NCBI RefSeq assembly: GCF_018388445.1
Contig: NZ_CP074405.1
Span: forward strand, 992,001-1,056,000
Length of the DNA: 64,000 nt
Direction: 5' to 3'
Origin: Cellulomonas wangleii
GTDB taxonomy: Bacteria; Actinomycetota; Actinomycetes; Actinomycetales; Cellulomonadaceae
The notes beneath the pieces are model-generated. The model did not search any database. It was given only the letters and a program-made list of their open reading frames with translations, and was not told the origin of the DNA. A program made the position numbers and the translations under genes. Within the stretch, counting starts at the first letter, position 1, and every line of letters starts with the position of its first letter. Of the stretch, positions 30,637 to 37,581 are shown in pieces.

Positions 30637-30642
30637 TACGCT
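30637..30642 (+). promoter_or_regulatory. Candidate -10 element (TACGCT) before the CNNM gene
   Basis: TACGCT fits TAnnnT and lies 59 bases before the GTG at 30702. No clear -35. Confidence 0.3.
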
Positions 30643-30701
30643 GGCCACGTCCCCACCGCTCGTCCCTGGACCCGCCACGTGACACCTGAGACCCGACGCC
30701 C

Positions 30702-32108
30702 GTGACCGCCGACACCTGGGCCGACATCGGCCTCGTCCTGCTGTTCATCGTCATCGGCGGCGTGTTCGCCGGCACCGAGCTCGCCCTGGTGTCGCTGCGC
30801 GAGTCGCAGCTCGGGCAGATCGAGAAGCAGGGGGCGCGCGGCGCCCGGGTCGCCGCCGTGGCGCGCAACCCCAACCGGTTCCTCGCGGCCGTGCAGATCG
30901 GCGTCACGGTCGCCGGGTTCTTCTCGGCGGCGTTCGGGGCGTCCACGCTCGCGTCGTCGCTCGCGCCCGTCTTCGTGTCCCTGGGCATGGCGCGCGGCAC
31001 CGCCGAGGGGGTCGCGCTGGTCGTCCTCACGCTGGTGATCGCGTACCTGTCGCTCGTGCTGGGCGAGCTGGTGCCCAAGCGGATCGCCATGCAGCAGGCC
31101 TCGCGGGTGTCGCTCTGGGTGGGCCCGCCGCTGGACCGCTTCGCCGCCCTGATGACGCCGGTGATCTGGCTGCTGTCGAAGTCCACGAACGGCGTGGTGC
31201 GCCTGCTGGGGTTCGACCCCGCGGCCACGAGCGACCAGATGAGCGACCAGGAGCTGCGGGACCTGGTCCGCACCCACCCCGACCTCCCCGAGGACGAGCG
31301 CCGGCTCATCGACGACGTCTTCGACGCGGGCGACCGGTCGCTGGTCGAGGTGATGCGGCCGCGCGCCGACGTCGCGTTCCTCGCGGCCGACGCCCCGATC
31401 GCGCAGGCCGCCCGGGTCGTCGGGACGCTGCCGTACTCGCGCTACCCCGTCACCGGTGAGGACTTCGACGACATCGTCGGGTTCGTGCACGTCCGGGACC
31501 TGCTCGCGCCGGTGGCGCGCGCCGTGCGCGAGGCGGACCTCGACCCGGACACGCACGGGCGCGCCGGCGTCGTCGAGGCGATCATCGAGGTCGCGGCCAC
31601 CACGGTCGGGGACGTGACCCGTCCGATCGTGTCGCTGCCCGGCACCAACGCCGTGCTCCCGACGCTGTCGACCATGCGGCGCACGGGGGCGCACATCGCC
31701 GTCGTGGTCGACGAGTACGGCGGCACCGACGGCATCGTCACGCTCGAGGACCTGCTCGAGGAGCTCGTGGGGGACATCGTCGACGAGTACGACCCCGTCC
31801 CCGTGCGGGTGGCCGGCGCCACCGACGTGGACGCCGGGCTCTCGCTCGAGGACTTCGCGGACCGCACGGGCGTCGTGCTCCCGGAGGGTCCGTACGAGAC
31901 CGTCGCCGGCTACGTCCTCGCGCGGCTGGGTCGCATCGCGCAGCCCGGGGACGTCGTCGACGTGGACCCCGACCAGGACGACGACGCCGGGACGCGGACC
32001 GTCCTGCGCGTGCGGCGGGTCGACCGGCGTCGGATCACCGGCGTGCGCGTCGAGCGGGTGCCGGTCGCCGCGCAGGACGACGCGCCGGGGTCGCAGCCCC
32101 GGGCCTGA
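30702..32108 (+). CDS. CNNM/CorC-type (hemolysin C family) transporter
   Basis: The protein has 468 residues. The N-terminal DUF21/CNNM membrane domain (residues 1 to about 190) shows FAGTELALVSLRESQL and LVLGELVPKRIAM; a pair of CBS domains follows (FDAGDRSLVEVMRPRADV to EYGGTDGIVTLEDLLEELVGDI), then a CorC/HlyC C-terminal domain. Homologues export Mg2+ or Co2+ or regulate such transport; the name hemolysin is historical. GTG start, with weak ribosome site CCCGACGCCC. A short hairpin after the stop (32114-32137) separates it from ndh. Confidence 0.92.
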   Translation: MTADTWADIGLVLLFIVIGGVFAGTELALVSLRESQLGQIEKQGARGARVAAVARNPNRFLAAVQIGVTVAGFFSAAFGASTLASSLAPVFVSLGMARGTAEGVALVVLTLVIAYLSLVLGELVPKRIAMQQASRVSLWVGPPLDRFAALMTPVIWLLSKSTNGVVRLLGFDPAATSDQMSDQELRDLVRTHPDLPEDERRLIDDVFDAGDRSLVEVMRPRADVAFLAADAPIAQAARVVGTLPYSRYPVTGEDFDDIVGFVHVRDLLAPVARAVREADLDPDTHGRAGVVEAIIEVAATTVGDVTRPIVSLPGTNAVLPTLSTMRRTGAHIAVVVDEYGGTDGIVTLEDLLEELVGDIVDEYDPVPVRVAGATDVDAGLSLEDFADRTGVVLPEGPYETVAGYVLARLGRIAQPGDVVDVDPDQDDDAGTRTVLRVRRVDRRRITGVRVERVPVAAQDDAPGSQPRA

Positions 32109-32113
32109 CGCGA

Positions 32114-32137
32114 CCGGGGACGGGCCCTGGTCCCCGG
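32114..32137 (+). terminator. Short terminator-like hairpin
   Basis: Arms CCGGGGAC (32114-32121) and GTCCCCGG (32130-32137), eight bases each with an eight-base loop, five bases after the stop of the CNNM gene. Confidence 0.45.
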
Positions 32138-32201
32138 GTGTGCGCGGCGTCACCGGCTCCGGAGGGGCTCGGTGCGGGTGCGCGCGTCTACCGTATGAGG
32201 T

Positions 32202-33704
32202 ATGCCTCAGTCGTCCGCTGCCCCCGTCGACGCTGCCCGCCCCGCGGGTGCGCTCATGTCGGCGCCCGTCGGCAAGCCCCGCAAGGTGCCCCGCGTCCTG
32301 GTGCTGGGCGGCGGCACCGTCGGGCTGTACTCCGCGCGGCGGCTGCGCCGCCGGCTCGGCAAGCGCGATGCGGCCATCGTCGTCGTCGACCCCCGCCCGT
32401 ACATGACGTACGCCCCGTTCCTCCCGGAGGCGGCAGCCGGCTCGATCGACCCCCGCAACGTCGTCGCCCCGCACCGCCGCGCCCTCAAGGGCGTCGACGT
32501 GCTGCAGGGCCACGTCACGCAGATCGAGCACGCGAGCCGTCGCGTGCAGATCACGCCCATCGAGGGAGAGCCGTACTGGGTGACGTACGACCACCTCGTC
32601 GTCGGCCTCGGGTCCGTGGCCCGCACGCTGCCCATCCCGGGGCTGGCGGAGCAGGGCATCGGCTTCAAGAACGTCGAGGAGGCCATCGCGCTGCGCAACC
32701 ACGTGCTGGGCCGCATCGACGTCGCGGCGTCCACGTGGGACCCCGAGCTGCGTCGCAAGATGCTGACCTTCGTCTTCGTGGGCGGCGGGTTCGCCGGCAT
32801 CGAGGCGCTCGCCGAGGTCGAGGACATGGCCCGCTACGCGGTGCGCAAGTACAAGCAGATCGAGCAGTCCGAGCTGCGCTTCGTGCTCGTCGAGGGCAGC
32901 CGCCGCATCCTGCCCGAGGTGAACGAGGAGCTCGGCGGGTACACGCTCGAGCAGCTGCGCAAGCGCGACATCGAGATCTTCCTGTCGACGTTCCTCAACT
33001 CGTGCGTCGACGGGCACATCGTGCTGTCGGACGGCACCGAGTTCGACGCCGAGACGGTCGTGTGGACCGCCGGCGTCAAGGCGAACCCCGTGCTGCAGGA
33101 CTCCGACCTGCCGCTCGACAAGCTGGGCCGGGTCATCTGCAACGCGAGGCTGCAGGTGACGGACGCGGACGGCGCCGTCGTCGCGGACGCGTGGGCCGCC
33201 GGTGACTGCGCCGCCGTGCCCGACCTGTACAACCCGGGCCAGTTCTGCCCGCCGAACGCCCAGCACGCGCTGCGCGAGGGCAACCACATCGGCGACAACC
33301 TCGCCCTCGTCCTGCGCTCGGCGCAGCCCACGGAGTACAAGCACCGCAACGTCGGTGCCGTCGCCTCGCTCGGCATGTACAAGGGCGTCGCGCAGATGTT
33401 CGGCAGGATCAAGGTGCGCGGGTTCCTCGCGTGGGTGCTGCACCGCTCGTACCACGTGTTCGCGATGCCGACCTTCAACCGCAAGCTGCGCATCGCCGCC
33501 GGCTGGACCGGCTCGGTGCTGCTGCGCCGCGAGGTCGTCGCCCTGGGCTCGCTGCACGACCCGCGTGCGGAGTTCCGCGCCGCGTCCGTGCCGGCGGCGC
33601 CCAAGGCCGCGCCGGCCGCCCCGGCGTCCGGCGACGCCGCGCTGCCGCCGCAGAAGGCCGAGAAGGACTCCCCGGCCGCGAAGGGTGACGCCCGCCCGGC
33701 CTGA
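32202..33704 (+). CDS. ndh: Type II NADH dehydrogenase (NDH-2)
   Basis: The protein has 500 residues. FAD-binding GGGTVGLYSARRL near residue 30 and NADH-binding FVGGGFAGIEALAE near residue 190 give the two-dinucleotide fold; GDCAAVPD and AQHALREG are conserved near the flavin and quinone sites. The C-terminal part (FLAWVLHRSYHVFAMPTFNRK) supplies membrane-binding helices, followed by an Ala/Pro-rich tail. It oxidises NADH and reduces menaquinone without pumping protons. ATG 32202 is seven bases after a TACCGT -10, suggesting a leaderless mRNA; ATG 32253 is the other possible start. Confidence 0.95.
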   Translation: MPQSSAAPVDAARPAGALMSAPVGKPRKVPRVLVLGGGTVGLYSARRLRRRLGKRDAAIVVVDPRPYMTYAPFLPEAAAGSIDPRNVVAPHRRALKGVDVLQGHVTQIEHASRRVQITPIEGEPYWVTYDHLVVGLGSVARTLPIPGLAEQGIGFKNVEEAIALRNHVLGRIDVAASTWDPELRRKMLTFVFVGGGFAGIEALAEVEDMARYAVRKYKQIEQSELRFVLVEGSRRILPEVNEELGGYTLEQLRKRDIEIFLSTFLNSCVDGHIVLSDGTEFDAETVVWTAGVKANPVLQDSDLPLDKLGRVICNARLQVTDADGAVVADAWAAGDCAAVPDLYNPGQFCPPNAQHALREGNHIGDNLALVLRSAQPTEYKHRNVGAVASLGMYKGVAQMFGRIKVRGFLAWVLHRSYHVFAMPTFNRKLRIAAGWTGSVLLRREVVALGSLHDPRAEFRAASVPAAPKAAPAAPASGDAALPPQKAEKDSPAAKGDARPA

Positions 33705-33713
33705 GACCTGCCC

Positions 33714-33750
33714 CGACGGCCCCTCGACCTGACCGGTCGGGGGGCCGTCG
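33714..33750 (+). terminator. Terminator after ndh
   Basis: Arms of 16 bases at 33714-33729 and 33735-33750 (15 pairs, one T-G wobble), loop five bases, ten bases past the ndh stop. Confidence 0.75.
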
Positions 33751-33804
33751 TGCATCCGGCGCCCGGCACGTCGGGCCGTGCGCGGCTGGCAGGATGACGC
33801 ACGC

Positions 33805-33878
33805 GCCCCCGTAGCCCAACCGGCAGAGGCAACCGGCTTAAACCCGGTCCAGTCCGGGTTCGAACCCCGGCGGGGGCA
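33805..33878 (+). tRNA. tRNA with UAA anticodon (Leu by codon) but short variable loop
   Basis: A complete cloverleaf: acceptor GCCCCCG/CGGGGGC, D-arm GCC with an 11-base loop and GGC, anticodon stem ACCGG/CCGGT, loop CTTAAAC (anticodon TAA at 33839-33841), variable loop CCAGT (only five bases), T-arm CCGGG-TTCGAAC-CCCGG, discriminator A at 33878. CCA is not encoded. The three-pair D-stem, the GGCAGA loop end and A73 resemble tRNA-Leu, but true tRNA-Leu is class II with a long variable arm. It would read UUA codons if charged with leucine. Charging identity is uncertain. Confidence 0.85.
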
Positions 33879-33904
33879 CCCGGGCACCCCGGCGCTCGTC
33901 GCGG

Positions 33905-33938
33905 TTACGGAATTCCAGAATTACGGTACGTTGGACGC
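33905..33938 (+). promoter_or_regulatory. Leaderless arsR promoter with operator in the spacer
   Basis: -35 TTACGG (33905-33910) and -10 TACGTT (33927-33932), 16 bases apart. The spacer holds the dyad AATTC-CA-GAATT (33911-33922) and a second TTACGG (33921-33926). Six bases separate the -10 from the ATG at 33939, so the message likely begins at the start codon. The stretch is about half A/T in a very GC-rich setting. Confidence 0.6.
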
Positions 33939-34496
33939 ATGGACGACGAGACCGCCGCGCAGCTCCGTGCGCTCGAGGACCGGGTGGCCGCGCTCGAGCG
34001 GGCGTCCGCCGCCGCTCCCCACGCCGCTCCGGATGTCGCTCCCGCCGCCGACGCCCACGCCCCCCACGCGGCCACCGCCGACGGCGACGCCTTCTGGGCG
34101 CTCGACGGCCTGACCCGGCGCGCCGGCGGCCCGGGCTCGACCGGCGCCGTCATGGTCGTCGGCGACGTCACCACCCCGGCCGGCGACACGGCCCGGTGGC
34201 AGTACGCCCTGACCACCGACGACGTGCTCGCCGCCGACTGGGCGGACGTCGCACCGGTCCTCGCGGCCCTGGGCCACCCAGTACGGCTCGCCCTGCTGCG
34301 GGCCGTGCTCGACGGCACCCGGACGGCGCGCGACCTGGCGGCGGCGGTCGACGTCGGCTCGACCGGGCAGGTGTACCACCACCTGCGCCAGCTCCAGGCG
34401 GCCGGCTGGCTGCGCACCGCGGCGGGCGGCGAGCACGTCGTGCCGGCCGAGCGACTCGTCCCGCTGCTCACCACCGTCCTGGGAGGCCTGCGATGA
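33939..34496 (+). CDS. ArsR-type winged-helix transcriptional regulator
   Basis: The protein has 185 residues. Residues 1-35 form a coiled coil (LRALEDRVAALERAS), a low-complexity stretch follows, and residues about 105-180 are an ArsR-type winged helix: APVLAALGHPVRLALLRAVLDG, TARDLAAAVDVGSTGQVYHHLRQLQAAGWL. No metal-binding CxC pair is seen. Between them an 'ALDGL... GAVMVVGDVTTPAGDTARWQY' stretch resembles the ligand region of actinobacterial HTH proteins of this kind. Its stop overlaps the ATG of the M23 peptidase gene, so it very likely regulates that gene and itself via the AT-rich operator. Confidence 0.85.
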   Translation: MDDETAAQLRALEDRVAALERASAAAPHAAPDVAPAADAHAPHAATADGDAFWALDGLTRRAGGPGSTGAVMVVGDVTTPAGDTARWQYALTTDDVLAADWADVAPVLAALGHPVRLALLRAVLDGTRTARDLAAAVDVGSTGQVYHHLRQLQAAGWLRTAAGGEHVVPAERLVPLLTTVLGGLR

Positions 34497-35371
34497 CCAC
34501 CACCGCGACCGTCCGTGCCCCCGAGCGCCGCCGCGACCGTGTGCGACGCGGCGTGGCGGGCCTCATGCCGCTGTGGTTCTGGGGGATCGCCGCGTGGCTC
34601 GCCGCGGGGTTCGTGATCGACCCGCCGCGGGTGGTGTCGGTCGCGGTGTCGCTGCTGCTCGCCGGCATGGCGTTCGTCCGGCCGCCCCGGGTCGCGCACG
34701 ACCCGGTCGAGGTCGCCTCGCCCGTGCGCGGGCGCTGGACGGCCCTCAACAGCCCGGCCGACCAGGTGCCGAGCCACGGCGTGCGGGCGTACGGGCAGAC
34801 GTACGCGGTCGACGTGCTGCTCCCGAGCCCGCCGGGCACGCCGCCCGTGGTGCCGTGGACCGGCGGCTTCGCACGACCCGAGACGTTCGGGTCGTTCGGG
34901 CTCCCCGTGCACGCGGTGGCCGACGGCACCGTCGTGCGCGTCGTCGACGGCCGCCGCGACCACCGCGCCCGCACGTCGTGGCCCGCGCTGGCGTACCTCA
35001 TGACCGTCGAGTCGCTGCGCGACCTCGGGGGACCGGGCGCCGTGGTCGGCAACCACGTCGTCGTCGACCACGGCGACGGGGTGTTCTCGCTCGTCGCGCA
35101 CCTGCGGCGGGGGAGCGCGCGCGTCACCCCTGGTCAGCGGGTCGCCGCCGGTGACGTGCTGGGGGAGGTCGGCAACTCGGGGAACACCTCCGAGCCCCAC
35201 CTGCACGTGCAGCTCATGGACCGCCCGCAGCCGCTGCGTGCGGCCGGGATCCCGTTCCGCTGGCGGGACGCGCGGATCCTCGACGACGTGCAGGACACCT
35301 CCCGCGCCACGACCGTGCGGACCGAGGTGACGCCGGGACTGCCCGCGGCCGGGCAGGTCTTCGAGGCCTAG
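34493..35371 (+). CDS. Membrane-anchored M23 (LytM-type) metallopeptidase
   Basis: The protein has 292 residues. Two hydrophobic segments lie near residues 24-42 and 47-62 (LMPLWFWGIAAWLAAGFVI; VVSVAVSLLLAGMAFV), followed by the peptidase domain. Zinc ligands are suggested by HGVRAYGQTYAVD (first H...D pair), HVVVDHGDGVFSLVAHL and the HLH of SEPHLHVQLMD. It probably cuts peptide bridges in peptidoglycan, or modifies the envelope. It overlaps the regulator stop by four bases, a rare case of a cell-wall hydrolase coupled to an ArsR-type repressor. Confidence 0.85.
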   Translation: MTTTATVRAPERRRDRVRRGVAGLMPLWFWGIAAWLAAGFVIDPPRVVSVAVSLLLAGMAFVRPPRVAHDPVEVASPVRGRWTALNSPADQVPSHGVRAYGQTYAVDVLLPSPPGTPPVVPWTGGFARPETFGSFGLPVHAVADGTVVRVVDGRRDHRARTSWPALAYLMTVESLRDLGGPGAVVGNHVVVDHGDGVFSLVAHLRRGSARVTPGQRVAAGDVLGEVGNSGNTSEPHLHVQLMDRPQPLRAAGIPFRWRDARILDDVQDTSRATTVRTEVTPGLPAAGQVFEA

Positions 35372-35437
35372 GGCACGGTCACGGTCCCGGCCGGCGGACC
35401 CGGCTCGTCGACCGCACGGCGACGGCGTCGCGTGGCG

Positions 35438-35833
35438 TCACGCGCGCGGGGCGCCGTCCTCGGGCGTCCCCTGCTCGCGTGCCCGCAGCTGCGCCTCCCA
35501 GTCGCGCAGCATCTGCTCGTGCAGGTCGTCCGAGCGCCGCTCCTCGGCGCGGCGGCGCGCGGCGGCGACGTCGTCGTCGCCGAAGCGGCGCGGGTGCTCG
35601 TACTCCGGGAAGCCCGCGGTCTGCGTGCTGCGCCAGGGCACGTGCGTGCGCGGGGTCTGCGGCCGGCCCACCGTGAGCCACGCGATGCCGCCGGCGAGGG
35701 GCAGCACGACGATGAGGACGAGCCACCAGCCCTTCGACAGGTTGCGCACGCGGTCGGAGTCGGACTGGATGCAGTCGATCAGGCAGAACACCAGCAGGGC
35801 GATCTCGACGATCACCGGCAGGAAGCGCAGCAC
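35438..35833 (-). CDS. PLDc_N-domain small membrane protein
   Basis: The protein has 131 residues. Two membrane helices (LRFLPVIVEIALLVFCLIDCI and GWWLVLIVVLPLAGGIAWLTVG) form the short phospholipase-D-nuclease N-terminal-like (PLDc_N) domain common in actinobacteria, which has no catalytic residues. A charged Arg/Glu-rich cytoplasmic tail follows (AAARRRAEERRSDDLHEQM). The GTG at 35833 has GGGGGA four bases upstream. Function unknown. Confidence 0.85.
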   Translation of the reverse strand: MLRFLPVIVEIALLVFCLIDCIQSDSDRVRNLSKGWWLVLIVVLPLAGGIAWLTVGRPQTPRTHVPWRSTQTAGFPEYEHPRRFGDDDVAAARRRAEERRSDDLHEQMLRDWEAQLRAREQGTPEDGAPRA

Positions 35834-35958
35834 CAGGTCCCCCTCGCGTCGTGGGCACCGGAACGCTAGCGGGGGGCGAGGAGCCTCGTGCCGATTTCGT
35901 CGGGACTCACCCGTTGGGGTGTGCGCCGTCCGGGCAGGCTGGCGCCCGGGCGGCCGGT

Positions 35959-36399
35959 TCAGCGCCCGTCGGCCGTGCCGAGCCAGTCACGCATCGTGGC
36001 CGGGTCCGCGATCGCGCCGTCGACGACCCGCCTGACCTGCACCGGCTGCTCGCAGGGCGCACCACCACGGCCCGGGACGGCGGACACGCGGGCGGCGATC
36101 TCGACCGCGCGTGCGTCGTCGACGACGTCGACCACCTGGAACCCCGCGAGCCACTCCGAGAACTCGGTGAACGGGCCCTCGGTCACGGTGGTGCCCGACC
36201 GCCCGTCGGACCGCACCACCCGTGCGACGTCGGGACCCTCGAGGGCGATGCCGCCGACGAGCTCGCCGCTCGCCCGCAGCTCGTCGTTCAGCCGGGCGTA
36301 GTGGTCGAGGTGCGCCTGCACGTCCGCGTCGTCCCACTCCTCCATGGGTGTGGGGTCCGGGCCGGACCGGAAGTCGACGATCAGCAGGTACCGGGGCAT
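35959..36399 (-). CDS. YCII-related domain protein
   Basis: The protein has 146 residues. It begins MPRYLLIVDFRSGPDPTPME and has the family motif VTEGPFTEFSEWLAGFQVVDV (equivalent to DGPFxExKExxxGF), with EIAARVSAVPG after it. YCII-like proteins have a ferredoxin-like fold and often accompany ECF sigma factors, none of which is seen here. The reaction is unknown. The ATG at 36399 has GGAG a few bases upstream. It lies downstream of the siderophore-interacting protein on the same strand, 89 bases apart. Confidence 0.85.
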   Translation of the reverse strand: MPRYLLIVDFRSGPDPTPMEEWDDADVQAHLDHYARLNDELRASGELVGGIALEGPDVARVVRSDGRSGTTVTEGPFTEFSEWLAGFQVVDVVDDARAVEIAARVSAVPGRGGAPCEQPVQVRRVVDGAIADPATMRDWLGTADGR

Positions 36400-36488
36400 G
36401 GCGGTCTCCGTCCTCGGGGCGCCGGGGTGGCGCCGGTACCTGGATGACGGGTGGGCGACCAGGTTCTCGACGTTCCCGGGTGACTCTC

Positions 36489-37373
36489 TCAGTCCAGCCC
36501 CGCGGCCGCCTCCGCGGCCTCGATCTGCGCGTTCCACGCCTTCTTGCTCGCGCGCCAGCTCTCGTCGTCGGCGCCGAGGCGCCAGTACCCGGAGATGGAC
36601 AGGTCGGCGCGCGCGACCCCGTGGGTGCGCAGGTGCGCCCGCAGCTCCTTGACCGCGCCGGCCTCGCCGTGGACGAAGGCCCCGATGCGTCCCGCGGGGG
36701 TCGGCCAGGCACGGACCGCCTCGGGGAGCGTGGACCCCGCGGGGGCGTCGCCGTGGTGCAGCCAGGTCACCGTGACGCCCGCGGGGGCGTCGAGCGCGAT
36801 CTCGTCGTCGGGGCCGTGCACCTCGACGAACGCGGCGCCGACGGCGTCGCGGGGCAGCCGCTCCAGACCGACCGCGACCGCGGGCAGGGCGCTGGCGTCC
36901 CCGACGAGCAGGTGCACGTCGACGTCGGGCCGCGGGTCCCACGCGCCGCCGGGCCCGTGCACCAGCACGCGGTCACCGGGCGACGCGGCCGCCGCCCACG
37001 GCCCGGCGAGGCCCTCGTCGCCGTGCACGACGAAGTCGAGGGTCATCTCGCGGGTGCCGGGGTCCCACGCGCGGATCGTGTACGCACGCTGGCGCACCTG
37101 GACGCCGTCCGGGAGGGAGGCGCGCAGCGCGGCGAGGTCGACGCGGCCGTCGTCGCCCAGCGGGCAGTCGTCGAGGGCGCCGTCGGGCAGGAACCCGAGC
37201 TTGACGTACGAGTCCGCGCAGACGGGGTCTGCGAGCGGCCGCAGGTCCGGGCCGCCGAGCACGACCCGCGCGAGGTGCGGCGTGAGGCGCTGCGTGCGCA
37301 CGACCCGGGCCAGGACGGGGGCGGGGCGGCGCGGCGCCACGAGCGGCAGGGCGGTCGGTCGGGTGGCGCTCAT
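36489..37373 (-). CDS. Siderophore-interacting protein (FAD ferric reductase family)
   Basis: The protein has 294 residues. FAD-binding RAYTIRAWDP (R-x-Y-T/S-x-R motif) near residue 95 and LDFVVHGDEGLAGPWA follow the ViuB/SIP pattern; the NAD(P)H-like lobe includes VHLLVGDASALPAVA and AFVHGEAGAVKELR, with the end WRLGADDESWRASKKAWN. It likely reduces ferric-siderophore to free iron in the cytosol. The ATG at 37373 overlaps an IdeR-type iron box, and TAGGCT lies six bases before it, so expression should be iron-repressed from a leaderless message. Confidence 0.92.
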   Translation of the reverse strand: MSATRPTALPLVAPRRPAPVLARVVRTQRLTPHLARVVLGGPDLRPLADPVCADSYVKLGFLPDGALDDCPLGDDGRVDLAALRASLPDGVQVRQRAYTIRAWDPGTREMTLDFVVHGDEGLAGPWAAAASPGDRVLVHGPGGAWDPRPDVDVHLLVGDASALPAVAVGLERLPRDAVGAAFVEVHGPDDEIALDAPAGVTVTWLHHGDAPAGSTLPEAVRAWPTPAGRIGAFVHGEAGAVKELRAHLRTHGVARADLSISGYWRLGADDESWRASKKAWNAQIEAAEAAAGLD

Positions 37374-37391
37374 CAGGTGAGCCTAACCTCG
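37373..37391 (-). promoter_or_regulatory. IdeR/DtxR-type iron box at the SIP promoter
   Basis: The 19-base site matches the consensus TTAGGTTAGCCTAACCTAA (read on +) at 15 positions; the core AGGTGAGCCTAACCT is at 37375-37389. On the - strand it covers the -10 TAGGCT and the base pair at the start codon. Bound repressor would block transcription when iron is plentiful. Confidence 0.75.
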
Positions 37392-37581
37392 CGTGCCGCA
37401 CCGGACGTGGTCGGCTGTGACCGGACCCACGTCCGCCGCGGGAAACCCCGTGCCCCGGGCAACCGTTGGCCCCGGCAGGGTGCCGGCTCCCGCACCCCGC
37501 ACGTACTGTCGCCCTGTCGCGCACGCCGCGGTCACCGCCCCACCCCTCACGACCGCTCGCCCGGCCCCCTCGGAGGAACCC

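Noticed and set aside
30702..32108. True hemolysin genes (here and at 63027-63806)
   Set aside because: Both families are named hemolysin for historical reasons; domain content indicates an ion transporter-like and a PAQR-like membrane protein.
33805..35371. tRNA gene as integration site of a mobile element
   Set aside because: No integrase, no repeat of the tRNA 3' end downstream, and the following genes have normal composition.
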